Origin: Aureispira anguillae
GTDB taxonomy: Bacteria > Bacteroidota > Bacteroidia > Chitinophagales > Saprospiraceae
NCBI RefSeq assembly: GCF_026000115.1
Contig: NZ_AP026867.1
Location: 5,444,001-5,508,000 of the forward strand
Length of the DNA stretch: 64,000 bases
Reading direction: 5' to 3'
Below, one piece after another: positions 51,052-59,973 of the stretch. Each line of letters opens with the position of its first letter. Within the stretch, counting starts at the first letter, position 1. The translations under genes were made by a program, and so were the position numbers. Under the pieces are notes generated by a model. The model was not told the origin of the DNA, did no database searches, and saw nothing but the letters and a program-made list of their open reading frames with translations.

Positions 51052-52443
51052 TTATTTTTGAGCTGGCACAGGTGTTAAACTAGGAAAAGGAACAGCTTCT
51101 TTCTTTTGATCTTCTGTCATTAATTCATAAAGATGCATCAAACGCATTAATTCGTCCCGTTTTACAATCTTATTTTTTCCAGCTGAGCCACTGTATTTTT
51201 TAGCAATCGTATTGTATTCCTTAACCATTTTGGCATTAGCAGGAGGAGGTGGTGGTGGCACTCTCATCGCTCGTTCAGGAAATGCTGGTGGTGCTGGCGG
51301 TGGTGGTGGTGGTGGAATAATAGCTCCATCTCTAGGCAGTTTGATCGTTATTCTTTTGTCCTTATTGATATAGACAGCTGTTCCCTTTGGCAGCGTAGCA
51401 TTATTTCCATCTGGCTCTGGTATTCTTGGCAAGAGCGCTTTCTCTTTTTCTTGTAATGCCGTATAGGGCTTATAAGTTTTGAGGTCTGATTCTTCATTAT
51501 AATAAACAATTGTTGAATGCTTATAATAGGCATCTCTTAATTCTTGAGTTGTTTTGGGTGATGTATCCTGCCCTGTCACTGCCTTACTGAAGAGTAACAG
51601 CAAACCGAAAAATAAGGGCAAAGTCATAGAAGCCAAGGAAATGCTCCTACCCCAAGAGGTGTTTTTGGTCATCATTTTTAAACGTTTTTTAGTTAATAAA
51701 AAATTGAAATTACTAGTTAATAATAGGCTATTGTTTGATTTGATTTTATCTAATAACAAATGTTGATAGACCTTGACCTTTTGATGTGCTTTGATAACCT
51801 TATCATCTGCCAAAAACTCGTGGTTTAGCTGAATCGCTTTTTTATAAAATGGTAAAAATGGGTTGATCCAAAATAGAGTTTGCAGCAACTCAACCACCAA
51901 AACATCAAGAGTATGCAATTGATTGGCATGGGCTAATTCATGCGTATACAGCTCTTGTTCAATCTGATTATTTCTATAGGCATCTTCACTAACAAATATG
52001 TAATTAAGAAAGGTGTAAGGCAAGCCATTTTCTTTTAGCAACACCAACTTTGCCCCTTGATAATTGATAGAACCATTCCCTGAAACTTGTTTTAGAAGCG
52101 TTCTTAAATGGTAAAAAAATCGACCGCCTAATAACAAGGTAATGAGCAGGTAAAGAACACCAAATAGCCAACTCCATTGATCATAAAAAGTAATGTCATT
52201 GTTAACATTCATTTCCGCAGTTTCTGCGGTTTCTAAAAGAGGGATGACATTCACCACCTGCTTATTCACAACTTCTATTGATTGCCATTCTAAAGAAATC
52301 AAAGGCACGATAAAAGAAAAACATAGACCTGCTAACAAGAACCAACGATTAAATTGAAGCATCTTTTCTCGCTCCAAAACCAATTGGTAGCCTCCCAAAA
52401 CAAGTCCTAAACAAAGCCCTGATTTAATTAAATAGATTATCAT
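51052..52443 (-). CDS. BlaR1-like M56 membrane metallopeptidase
   Basis: 463 residues. Membrane helices near residues 2-20, 35-52 and 90-107, then the zinc site 'HELAHANQLHTLDVL' (HExxH-type), 'LLQTLFWINPFLPFYKKAIQLNHEFLADD' (the third ligand helix, shown in two pieces), and another membrane helix near 275-292. The C-terminal periplasmic part has two polyproline runs ('IIPPPPPPPAPP', 'RVPPPPPPAN'), reminiscent of TonB linkers. In BlaR1/MecR1 systems such a sensor protease triggers cleavage of the BlaI repressor. Its start overlaps the blaI-like stop by 4 bp (ATGA). The signal is unknown, since no penicillin-binding domain is present. Confidence 0.9.
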   Translation of the reverse strand: MIIYLIKSGLCLGLVLGGYQLVLEREKMLQFNRWFLLAGLCFSFIVPLISLEWQSIEVVNKQVVNVIPLLETAETAEMNVNNDITFYDQWSWLFGVLYLLITLLLGGRFFYHLRTLLKQVSGNGSINYQGAKLVLLKENGLPYTFLNYIFVSEDAYRNNQIEQELYTHELAHANQLHTLDVLVVELLQTLFWINPFLPFYKKAIQLNHEFLADDKVIKAHQKVKVYQHLLLDKIKSNNSLLLTSNFNFLLTKKRLKMMTKNTSWGRSISLASMTLPLFFGLLLLFSKAVTGQDTSPKTTQELRDAYYKHSTIVYYNEESDLKTYKPYTALQEKEKALLPRIPEPDGNNATLPKGTAVYINKDKRITIKLPRDGAIIPPPPPPPAPPAFPERAMRVPPPPPPANAKMVKEYNTIAKKYSGSAGKNKIVKRDELMRLMHLYELMTEDQKKEAVPFPSLTPVPAQK

Positions 52444-52811
52444 TTTTGTTTCTTTTTAATTTCTTCATCAATAACTTGACGCAATTCTTCCAATTCGCTA
52501 GTTGATAAATCGGTTGCTCTTGTAAAAAAAGACGCAAAGGTCGAAGCTGAGTTGCCGAAGAAATTTTGTAGTAATCCACGGAAATGCTTCCCAAAATACT
52601 CTGATTTGCTAATCAATGGATAGTACTCTCTTGATTTGCCAGATCGTTTGTAATCAATATAGCCTTTGTCTCGAATACGTTTTAGTAAAGTGGCAATTGT
52701 AGTAGATGCTGGTTTGGGATCATCATAAGCTTCCAAAATATCTTTTAGGTAAGCTTTTTCTAGTTTCCAAAGATATTGCATCAACTGTTCTTCCGTTTTG
52801 GATAGTTTCAT
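52440..52811 (-). CDS. BlaI/MecI-family repressor
   Basis: 123 residues, normal length. Winged-helix N-terminus ('LSKTEEQLMQYLWKLEKAYLKDILEAYDDPKPASTTIATLLKRI', in family order; 'KGYIDYKRSGKSREYYPLIS') and a dimerisation C-terminus ('LSTSELEELRQVIDEEIKKKQK'). Two dyads with the TACA-NN-TGTA core lie 25-70 bp upstream, exactly what this family binds, so it very likely represses its own operon with the M56 protease downstream. Confidence 0.95.
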   Translation of the reverse strand: MKLSKTEEQLMQYLWKLEKAYLKDILEAYDDPKPASTTIATLLKRIRDKGYIDYKRSGKSREYYPLISKSEYFGKHFRGLLQNFFGNSASTFASFFTRATDLSTSELEELRQVIDEEIKKKQK

Positions 52812-52835
52812 AAATGGTATGGTATTTAAATCATT

Positions 52836-52880
52836 CTTCTACAAATGTAGAAGAAAAAATTAACTTCTACAAGTGTAGAA
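52836..52880. promoter_or_regulatory. Two tandem BlaI-type operators
   Basis: CTTCTACAAATGTAGAAG (52836-52853) is a perfect dyad and TTCTACAAGTGTAGAA (52865-52880) is nearly perfect. Centres are 28 bp apart. Both contain the TACA-NN-TGTA core of BlaI/MecI sites and lie directly upstream of the blaI-like start at 52811. Confidence 0.88.
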
Positions 52881-52881
52881 C

Positions 52882-52919
52882 AAAAAAAGCTACAAATAAC
52901 TTTAATAATTATTTGCAGC
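52882..52919 (-). terminator. Intrinsic terminator
   Basis: On the minus strand GCTGCAAATAA pairs with TTATTTGTAGC (one G-U pair), followed by T7. It ends the two-gene unit whose last stop is at 52952, and it abuts the BlaI operators. Confidence 0.85.
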
Positions 52920-52951
52920 CTTCAATAGCTATTTAACTTATAATAAGAAAC

Positions 52952-53569
52952 TTAAAGCATTCCTAGAAATTTAATTTCCCAAATTATTTCCTGTTCATCG
53001 CCAAATTTTTTTTCAACTCGTTCAAGCAAAAAATCTATCTTAATTGCTTTTGGGGTAGCCATTTTAGAAGGAGTATTTTTTATTTTTTGGGTAGCAACTT
53101 CTTGCTGGTAGAGCAGTTGTCCCCTATAATTTCCATCTGGCAATTTCTTTAAAGGCTGATTGATACGAACTGTTTCATAGTTTACTTTTATTTCATAATA
53201 GGCAGCAGCAAATAATTCTTTTAGCATTTTAACAGGGGTACAACTTGCCCCATCTTTTGCTTGTTCTAAACCATTATTCAGCACCCAGTCACAAGAAACT
53301 CTTGCGGTTTCATCAAAATTAGCTAAGACGGTTTCCATTGCTGTTTCTCGTAAAACATCGTTGTATTGGCTACTCCCGATAAGTGCCATATAATCTAGCA
53401 TATCTTGTAATTTTAAAATAGCTTGTTCCTCATAGATCACAAGATTGTTGCTATTTAACTCGATGCCCCTTAAGTTGTCTAATGCGTAATCCTGTACCTG
53501 AGCAGATTGCCCAATAAGCATTTGGGTCAAGAGCAAAAAACTACTGAGTATAGCTAGCGTATAATTCAT
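52952..53569 (-). CDS. Secreted protein, unknown
   Basis: 205 residues from the ATG at 53569, which lies 1 nt after the upstream stop; an in-frame ATG at 53590 would add seven residues that do not suit a signal peptide. A signal peptide is clear ('MNYTLAILSSFLLLTQMLIG'). The mature part is helical and polar, with two cysteines ('VSCDW', 'GASCTP') that could pair. No family recognised. Tightly coupled with the membrane protein upstream, suggesting a joint function. Confidence 0.72.
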   Translation of the reverse strand: MNYTLAILSSFLLLTQMLIGQSAQVQDYALDNLRGIELNSNNLVIYEEQAILKLQDMLDYMALIGSSQYNDVLRETAMETVLANFDETARVSCDWVLNNGLEQAKDGASCTPVKMLKELFAAAYYEIKVNYETVRINQPLKKLPDGNYRGQLLYQQEVATQKIKNTPSKMATPKAIKIDFLLERVEKKFGDEQEIIWEIKFLGML

Positions 53570-53570
53570 A

Positions 53571-54518
53571 TCAATTCTTATTTTGCACAAAACGTATTTC
53601 TACAATTTGATTTCCTTCATATTTTGTTTCTAGAATAGAAATATTCTTCAAACTTTTAATTGGCATTGTCATTTTATTAATAAACTCCTCTTTGTTATAC
53701 AAAGCCATCCCCCCACCTGTTTTGCTATGGATTTGTATAATTCGAGCATTGTCACTCAACATTAGCCCCAATTGAGCCCTCCGTTTTTTCCAATCTTCCA
53801 TTTTATTCATCGAAAAATAATGGATCATCAAAGCATAATCGTCTTTTGTTAACTCAATGGTTTCCCCTTCTTCCTGACCGTTCAAAAATCGGCTAATAAC
53901 CAAAGGTTTATAATAAAGTGCCTGAACTTTAAGTTCTATTCTCCTATTTTCTCCATTTGGAATTTTGATACAGCCTAAACTGTCCACTACCAGTTGAAAG
54001 GGAGATTCATTGGGTCTCAACCAGAATGCCTGTAAAGTAGTATAATCAATAGGCGTTCCATCATCTTGATCTACGACACAAAAACGATAGGTCGTTTCTT
54101 TATTTAAAGAAGATAAAAAGAAGACAATCCCTAACATTCCTAGCACTCCACTCAATATTCCCCCTATTTTAGGATAAGAAGCAGAAATCTTATTGTTCGT
54201 TTTTTCTTCGTCTATTAATGGCTCAGCGGCACTCGTTGCCAGAAAATCATCCCAACTTTGGGCACCTACATATTGCGCCAATAAATTAAGCATATCAATA
54301 CGAGGCAATTTTTCATTTTTCAGGACTTTTAAGTGCGTATAAAACCACTTTTCGCTCACATAGCCCCCTACCGTATTGCCCAACGACTCTTGAAATAGAG
54401 CGATCTGTTTTCCCTTCCATTCATGGATTGATTCCTGGCAAGAAACAACCTGTTGTTTGAAAGTAGTTTCTACCTTTTGTTTGAGCAACTCAAAGCTTTT
54501 TAATTTTTCTGGGGTCAT
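53571..54518 (-). CDS. Single-pass membrane protein with helical N-terminal domain
   Basis: 315 residues. The cytoplasmic N-terminus contains 'VSEKWFYTHLKVLKNEKLPRIDMLNLLAQYVGAQSWDDF' (split by the family into 'VSEKWFYTHLKV' and 'MLNLLAQYVGAQSWDDF'), a pattern I know from many Bacteroidota membrane proteins where it resembles a degenerate helix-turn-helix. One membrane helix follows (about 118-136, 'IGGILSGVLGMLGIVFFLSS'). The extracytoplasmic part is beta-rich, then helical. A periplasmic sensing or anchoring role is possible but unproven. It is the first gene of a two-gene unit with the secreted protein. Confidence 0.72.
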   Translation of the reverse strand: MTPEKLKSFELLKQKVETTFKQQVVSCQESIHEWKGKQIALFQESLGNTVGGYVSEKWFYTHLKVLKNEKLPRIDMLNLLAQYVGAQSWDDFLATSAAEPLIDEEKTNNKISASYPKIGGILSGVLGMLGIVFFLSSLNKETTYRFCVVDQDDGTPIDYTTLQAFWLRPNESPFQLVVDSLGCIKIPNGENRRIELKVQALYYKPLVISRFLNGQEEGETIELTKDDYALMIHYFSMNKMEDWKKRRAQLGLMLSDNARIIQIHSKTGGGMALYNKEEFINKMTMPIKSLKNISILETKYEGNQIVEIRFVQNKN

Positions 54519-54595
54519 ATTTTATTCATTACAACAAGCACAAAAGTAAGCTAAACCACTACTAATCTGCCTAGTACGTTTTGCAAAACAATTGT

Positions 54596-54628
54596 AAAAC
54601 AATTTACAGAGGCTTTACAAATTGTTTT
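54596..54628. promoter_or_regulatory. Inverted repeat in a divergent promoter region
   Basis: AAAACAATTT (54596-54605) and AAATTGTTTT (54619-54628), with an extra AAAACAATTG copy at 54586. It lies between divergent genes starting at 54518 and 54732. It could be a shared operator. Confidence 0.35.
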
Positions 54629-54731
54629 TAAGGTTTCTTTGAGCGACTAACCTAACTTTGATTTTGACAAAATTAATCTACTAATTAAGAATAGGAATCA
54701 CCCCCTATCTTTTTATCAATCTTCTAAAGTT

Positions 54732-55637
54732 ATGTATGCACCAAACCAATATTTAAAGAATGTAATCTATCTGTTGGGAATCCTATTAAATACATCCCAT
54801 GGAAGCATTGCTCAAATTGCAGGAAATGCGATTTATACCAATCCCAACAGTCATAAGATAACAAAAAGCAATGGAACCAATATACAAAACAATAAAACTT
54901 TTTTAATCTCATCAGCAGTAGTTTACCATGCCAAAGCAGATCGTTATGTGGCTGTATTTGGAGTTGTACAAGAAGGCAAAACCATTAAAAATTGCAGTGA
55001 TTCTATAACGCAACGGATTCGTAATTTTAGCAATTCTGTCCAACGCTTAGGGATTCCAAAATCGGCAATTATTTTAGATGCTATTACACAAAATAGAGTT
55101 TATGAATATGAATTGGATGAAACTAAAAACATTGCCCAAGAGCGACTCAAGGGATTTGAAATCAAAAAAAATATTATTCTATCGTTCACCAATAGAACCT
55201 TATTAGATCAAATAATGGTCTTAGCCTCCCAAGAAGGAATTTACGACCTTATCAAAGTGGATTATATCATTGATGATACCGAAAAAATTTATGCTCAACT
55301 CTACGACGAAGCCTTAAAAATTATTGAACAAAAAAAGGAACGCTATCTAAAGCTCACCGATCATAAGTATCTTGGGCAACCTCAGATTGTTCTCTTCGAA
55401 AAGGATCAAATTGCTCCTGTTCAAGCTTATAAAACCTATACCGCCCACGAATCGAATACCATAACACTGCCCAACCATCGCAACAGTAATTTTAAAAAGA
55501 TTAGCGCACATCGCATTTCTACCCATTATTTTGAAGCAGCCCCATCTATCAATTTTGATAAAATCATTCAGGAACATCATTTAATTCCTTGTGTGCAATT
55601 TAGCATTCGCTTACAACTTCGTTTTCAAGCCGTTTAA
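54732..55637 (+). CDS. SIMPL-domain (DUF541-like) exported protein
   Basis: 301 residues. Hydrophobic N-terminus ('NVIYLLGILLNTSHGSIAQ'), then a region typical of SIMPL proteins. This has a strand 'DRYVAVFGVVQEGKT' followed by 'ITQRIRNFSNSVQRLGIPKSAIILDAIT' (a helix and strand pair) and later 'YAQLYDEALKIIEQKKERYLKL'. SIMPL proteins are periplasmic or outer-membrane and mostly of unknown role. It is followed 23 bp later by a von Willebrand A protein on the same strand. Confidence 0.75.
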   Translation: MYAPNQYLKNVIYLLGILLNTSHGSIAQIAGNAIYTNPNSHKITKSNGTNIQNNKTFLISSAVVYHAKADRYVAVFGVVQEGKTIKNCSDSITQRIRNFSNSVQRLGIPKSAIILDAITQNRVYEYELDETKNIAQERLKGFEIKKNIILSFTNRTLLDQIMVLASQEGIYDLIKVDYIIDDTEKIYAQLYDEALKIIEQKKERYLKLTDHKYLGQPQIVLFEKDQIAPVQAYKTYTAHESNTITLPNHRNSNFKKISAHRISTHYFEAAPSINFDKIIQEHHLIPCVQFSIRLQLRFQAV

Positions 55638-55660
55638 TTCACCATTCTAAAACAATTTTT

Positions 55661-57034
55661 ATGCATTCTAATATAATATTTTTAGTTATTGCTCTAATGC
55701 TACAGACAATAGCACCTACCGCCGCTCAACAAGGCTATTCTTCTGCTTCTGTTACAATGAATCGATCTAATGGTGTTTTTACTCCAGATCAAGTCGTCAT
55801 TGAAGAGTATCTCAATTATCATACGCACAAGCTACCATTTCCCAAAAGAGGCGAAGAAATTGCCTTATCAATGGACTGGAACCATCAAACAGAAGAAGAA
55901 GTCATCCTACAAATAGGAATTACCACCCATGAAATATACGATTTCAGTCAAATGCCCAGCATTAATACCAGTATTGTCATTGATAAAAGCGGCTCTATGC
56001 AATCGGATGATAAGCTCAAAAAAGTAAAAAGAGCTTTATCAAAATTTGTCAAAGGATTAAGACCTGATGACATTGTTTCTATTGTTGTGTACGACACGGA
56101 TGCCCAAGTCATTTTACCTGCACAAAAAGCAGAAAAACAGGCTAAAATTTTATTAGCAATAGAAGGAATTTATCCCAGTGGGTCAACAAATTTAAATGGT
56201 GGGTTAGAATTAGGCTATCAAGAAGTGCTAAAAAACTATCGCCCCAACCAAACTAACCGAGTTATTTTACTAACAGATGGTATTGCCAATGTAGGTGTTG
56301 TTGATCCTGAAGAAATTGTAAAAATTTCAGCTTCTTACAATAAAAAAGGCATTGATGTATCAACCATTGGAGTTGGTGGCGATCTCAATCACACCTTATT
56401 ACAACAAATTGCCCAAACAGGTAGAGGAGCCAATTATTTTGTAGGGAACCACCAAGAGGACATCACCAAAGTATTTGAGGATGAATTAGAGAGTCTACTC
56501 GCTACCATTGGTAGAGATGTAAGCCTAGAAATTGAATGCCCCGAAGCATTGCAAGTAAATGAAATATTAGGTTATGCTCCTAAATTTGCTGGCAATAAGA
56601 TTATTTTTTCGCTAAACAATATTAATAGTGGCTTGACGCAAGTCTTTTTACTAAAATTCAAACGATTAGATATAGAACAAGCCGTCCCTATTCAACTAAA
56701 ATTGAATTATTATTCCCCTCACGCCCAAAAATATACCTCGATCCTAGCTGAACAAACTATTGTTGCCTCAAAAGAACAGGCTTATTTTTTGAACCAAGAA
56801 ATTAAAAAAAATTATGCTATTGGAAAAATGGCGCTTGCCCTAAAAGAAATGGGCGAATATGTGAAACATAAAAATTATGCTAAAGGAAAAGCAACCCTAG
56901 AAAATGCAATACTTCATGTTGAGCAAGAATTCCCACATTTAAAAGACAAAGATATTCTTCGAGTCAAAAATATTCTTCACCAAAATTATGCACGTTTTAG
57001 GGATTGGATGGCAAAACAATCCATCAACCATTAA
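55661..57034 (+). CDS. Exported von Willebrand factor A domain protein
   Basis: 457 residues: signal peptide (to about 'AAQQ', residue 23), an N-terminal segment found in VWA proteins of the YfbK type ('NRSNGVFTPDQVVIEEYLNYHTH' region), then a VWA domain with an intact metal site: D108-K-S110-G-S112 ('VIDKSGSM'), a Thr in 'SGSTNLNGG', and D in 'LLTDGIANVG'. The C-terminal part is beta then helical. Such proteins bind metal-dependent partners at the cell envelope. Likely cotranscribed with the SIMPL gene. Confidence 0.87.
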   Translation: MHSNIIFLVIALMLQTIAPTAAQQGYSSASVTMNRSNGVFTPDQVVIEEYLNYHTHKLPFPKRGEEIALSMDWNHQTEEEVILQIGITTHEIYDFSQMPSINTSIVIDKSGSMQSDDKLKKVKRALSKFVKGLRPDDIVSIVVYDTDAQVILPAQKAEKQAKILLAIEGIYPSGSTNLNGGLELGYQEVLKNYRPNQTNRVILLTDGIANVGVVDPEEIVKISASYNKKGIDVSTIGVGGDLNHTLLQQIAQTGRGANYFVGNHQEDITKVFEDELESLLATIGRDVSLEIECPEALQVNEILGYAPKFAGNKIIFSLNNINSGLTQVFLLKFKRLDIEQAVPIQLKLNYYSPHAQKYTSILAEQTIVASKEQAYFLNQEIKKNYAIGKMALALKEMGEYVKHKNYAKGKATLENAILHVEQEFPHLKDKDILRVKNILHQNYARFRDWMAKQSINH

Positions 57035-57064
57035 GGTCTAAAAAGTGCTTTTTTAAAATGAAAA

Positions 57065-57095
57065 AAGGTTAGAATGCACGAAGCATCCTAACCTT
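57065..57095. promoter_or_regulatory. Stem-loop after the VWA gene
   Basis: AAGGTTAG (57065-57072) pairs with CTAACCTT (57088-57095), extended by ATGC/GCAT across one mismatch. There is no T run on the plus strand, so termination is not certain; an A run precedes it. Confidence 0.4.
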
Positions 57096-57332
57096 AGAAA
57101 ACTAAACCCTAAAACCCATGAGTTGCTAATATAGAAATAAAAATCTTTCAGCACAATTTTTTATGTTTTTTTAACGCCAAATATTCAAATAATTCCAAAT
57201 TTTAACACAAAATGCCCTATTTCATCAATAAAACGGTTAAATAATTTAATCTAATTGAATGACTTAAAAGTTACTAGCATTTAGCTCAAATTAGGATATT
57301 GCTCCCTTTATTTTTATCTTAGATATTAAACA

Positions 57333-57375
57333 TTAATACTCCGTTGATTAACTGCGTTGCTACTACGGAGTAATG
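57333..57375. repeat. Dispersed structured repeat, copy 3 (short, inverted)
   Basis: 43 bp whose reverse complement starts ATTACTCCG and ends CAACGGAGTATTAAT. It is a short derivative of the repeats at 19960 and 34071 with the interior deleted and the right-end block (AACGCAGTTAAT) retained. Located in the 380-bp gap before the RecD2-like gene. Confidence 0.65.
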
Positions 57376-57416
57376 AAACATCATTATCCTAATTTATTGA
57401 ACGAGCTTATCGCATC

Positions 57417-59924
57417 ATGGAAACATTTGTTGGTATTATACATCGTGTCACTTATCACAACGCCGAAACAGGATGGACGGTACTCAAAGTTAATCCAGTC
57501 AAAAGTTTGCATGAACTTCGAACTGTAACAGTACATCAAGCCAATGTCTTTGCGGGTGCTACCATGGAGTTTGAAGGAGAATGGGTACAGCATCCCAAAT
57601 TTGGAGAACAATTCAAAGCTCAAACTGTCTTAGAACGAAAACCAGCCACTGCTTCTGCCTTAGAAAAATATTTGGGCTCAGGAATGATTCGTGGAGTAGG
57701 TCCCAAAATAGCGAAGCGAATTGTTAGCTATTTTGGTGCGGAAACTTTGGATGTCTTCGAATCATCCATTGAACGCCTAACAGAAGTACCAGGAATTGCC
57801 AGTACTAAACTCCAACAAATCACCAAATCTTGGGTAGAACATCGAGAGATACGCAATGTGATGCTCTTTTTGCAGGGCTATGGTATTAGTACACTTTTTG
57901 CCGTTAAAATTTTTAAACAATACGGCAATAATGCCATTCAAATTGTCCAAGAAAATCCCTATCAATTAGCCAAAGATATTTATGGTATTGGTTTCTTTTC
58001 TGCTGATAAAATAGCCTTAAGCATTGGTCTTGCCAAAGACAGTCCTAAACGCATAAGAGCAGCAATTAGTCATGTCCTTGCTGCGAGTAGAGAGCAAGGA
58101 CATTGCTATTTGGAAATAGAAAACATCCAACTTGGCATTAGAAAATTGCTTCAACAAGACTTTGAGGACTTAGTCAACCATGAAATCATTGGCATGGAAA
58201 AAGAAAACGAACTCAAAACTCGACTAAAGTCCGATCTCAAATGCTTTTATTCCAAAAGTCTTTATTTTGATGAATTAACAACTGTCAATCGAGTACAACA
58301 ATTGGCAAGCCAAGACGTAACCGTAGATTTAGTTCGAGTCAAAAATTGGCTACAACGTTATAATCAAGCACAAAAATTTCCACTTAGCGATGAGCAATAT
58401 GCTGCTGTAATAGGAGCTGTCGCACAATCTTTTTCCATTTTGACTGGCGGTCCTGGCTGTGGAAAAACCACCACTACAAAAGCTTTGGTTAAGTTGCTTC
58501 AAGCCATGCGAAAACGCATTCTTTTGGCAGCCCCAACAGGGCGAGCTGCTCAGCGAATGACGGAGGTAATTGGTGTTGAAGCGCAAACGATCCACCGTTT
58601 ATTAATTTGGCAACCAGGTACAGGACAATTCCAAAAAAATGAAGAAGCTCCCTTGGAATGTGATTTTATTATTGTTGACGAATGCTCTATGCTAGATATT
58701 TCCTTAGCTGCTTCCTTACTAAAAGCCATTCCTTCTTCTGCGCAAGTTTTATTAATTGGCGATGCCGATCAGTTGCCTTCTGTTGGTGCAGGCAATGTTC
58801 TTAAAGATTTGATTGAAAGTCGCATGCTGCCTTGTTATCAATTGGTCAAAATATTTCGGCAAGCACAAGAGAGTCTTATCATCAAATATGCGCATCAAAT
58901 TAACAAAGGGCAAATTCCTAAAATAGAGTCGCCGATCAATCGCCCATCAAGTTGGGAAGAAAGTTTGGACTGTCTGTTTATAGACTCAAACGAAGCAACC
59001 AAAGATCAGCTTAAGTTTATACACAAAATCAACAAGACCATGAAGCAGGTCCTTGAAAATGATCGCATTGCTTTTGTTAAAGAAGCCGACCATACTTATA
59101 AATCCGTCACGCTAGAGCAAGATTTATATATAGAAAACACCTCTGAACAAGATATTGAAACACTTAGAAAACAAGGTGCCCGTTCTTATGTTTTTACCAT
59201 TCCTGAAAAATATCTAAAAGCAAATCTTGAAGCATTGCTCCAATCCCCAAATGAGGCAACTGCACTCCAACAAGTCCTTCAAAATATCCATCCTTGGTCT
59301 TCCTTAAACTATGGTTTTACAGCTTCTGAAATGATTGTTCGGTTATATACCAAAACCATCCAAAAGCACATTGGCAACAACTTAGAAGTTCAGATATTAG
59401 CCCCCATGAAAGTAGGAAGCATGGGAACCAACAACCTAAACCAACTCATTCAGGAACGATTTAACCCTGCCATTGAAGGCAAACCATCCTTGGAAATCGG
59501 GAATCGTATTTTTCGGGAAGGAGATCGAGTTATCCAGCGTAGGAATAATTATGATTTAGAAGTTTTTAATGGCGATATAGGCATTATTACTTTTATTAAT
59601 TCCCTAGACATGACACTAACGGTTACTTATCAAAGTAGCCAAGAAAAAAGAATCATTGATTACAAAAAACAAGATATTATTGACCTTGATTTAGCGTACG
59701 CCATAACCATCCACAAGTCACAGGGAAGTGAATTTGATGTTGTCATTATTCCATTGGTATTGCAACACTTTAATATGTTGTATCGAAATTTGATTTATAC
59801 GGCACTTACTAGGGCAAAAAAAATGGCCATTTTTGTAGGGACTAGAAAAGCCTTTGGTATCGCCGTTAAGAATATTGATAATCGCCAGCGAAAAACAATG
59901 TTGAAAGAGTTATTGCAGGAATAA
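57417..59924 (+). CDS. recD2: RecD2-type DNA helicase
   Basis: 835 residues. N-terminal OB-like and helix-hairpin-helix region ('SGMIRGVGPKIAKRIVSYFG', 'LTEVPGIASTKLQQI', 'IYGIGFFSADKIALSIG') as in RecD2. Then superfamily 1B motor motifs: Walker A 'GGPGCGKTTTTK' (344-355), motif Ia 'AAPTGRAAQRM', motif II 'VDECSML', motif III 'LIGDADQLPSVGAG', motif IV 'RQ', motif V 'YAITIHKSQGSEFDVV' and motif VI 'ALTRAKK'. Compared with RecD2 proteins of about 720-800 residues there is an insert near residues 500-620. A 5'-3' helicase, usually RecBC-independent. No neighbour explains a specific pathway. Confidence 0.93.
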   Translation: METFVGIIHRVTYHNAETGWTVLKVNPVKSLHELRTVTVHQANVFAGATMEFEGEWVQHPKFGEQFKAQTVLERKPATASALEKYLGSGMIRGVGPKIAKRIVSYFGAETLDVFESSIERLTEVPGIASTKLQQITKSWVEHREIRNVMLFLQGYGISTLFAVKIFKQYGNNAIQIVQENPYQLAKDIYGIGFFSADKIALSIGLAKDSPKRIRAAISHVLAASREQGHCYLEIENIQLGIRKLLQQDFEDLVNHEIIGMEKENELKTRLKSDLKCFYSKSLYFDELTTVNRVQQLASQDVTVDLVRVKNWLQRYNQAQKFPLSDEQYAAVIGAVAQSFSILTGGPGCGKTTTTKALVKLLQAMRKRILLAAPTGRAAQRMTEVIGVEAQTIHRLLIWQPGTGQFQKNEEAPLECDFIIVDECSMLDISLAASLLKAIPSSAQVLLIGDADQLPSVGAGNVLKDLIESRMLPCYQLVKIFRQAQESLIIKYAHQINKGQIPKIESPINRPSSWEESLDCLFIDSNEATKDQLKFIHKINKTMKQVLENDRIAFVKEADHTYKSVTLEQDLYIENTSEQDIETLRKQGARSYVFTIPEKYLKANLEALLQSPNEATALQQVLQNIHPWSSLNYGFTASEMIVRLYTKTIQKHIGNNLEVQILAPMKVGSMGTNNLNQLIQERFNPAIEGKPSLEIGNRIFREGDRVIQRRNNYDLEVFNGDIGIITFINSLDMTLTVTYQSSQEKRIIDYKKQDIIDLDLAYAITIHKSQGSEFDVVIIPLVLQHFNMLYRNLIYTALTRAKKMAIFVGTRKAFGIAVKNIDNRQRKTMLKELLQE

Positions 59925-59973
59925 AACATTAATGATGTGGGTGGATTGAATATCCTAAAATTAGAACGATAAA

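Noticed and set aside
50975-51061. 28-codon plus-strand frame before the M56 gene end
   Set aside because: Overlaps the coding end of the M56 gene on the other strand and has no recognisable feature.
57065-57095. Stem-loop after the VWA gene as an intrinsic terminator
   Set aside because: No T run follows it on the plus strand, so only a stem-loop is reported.
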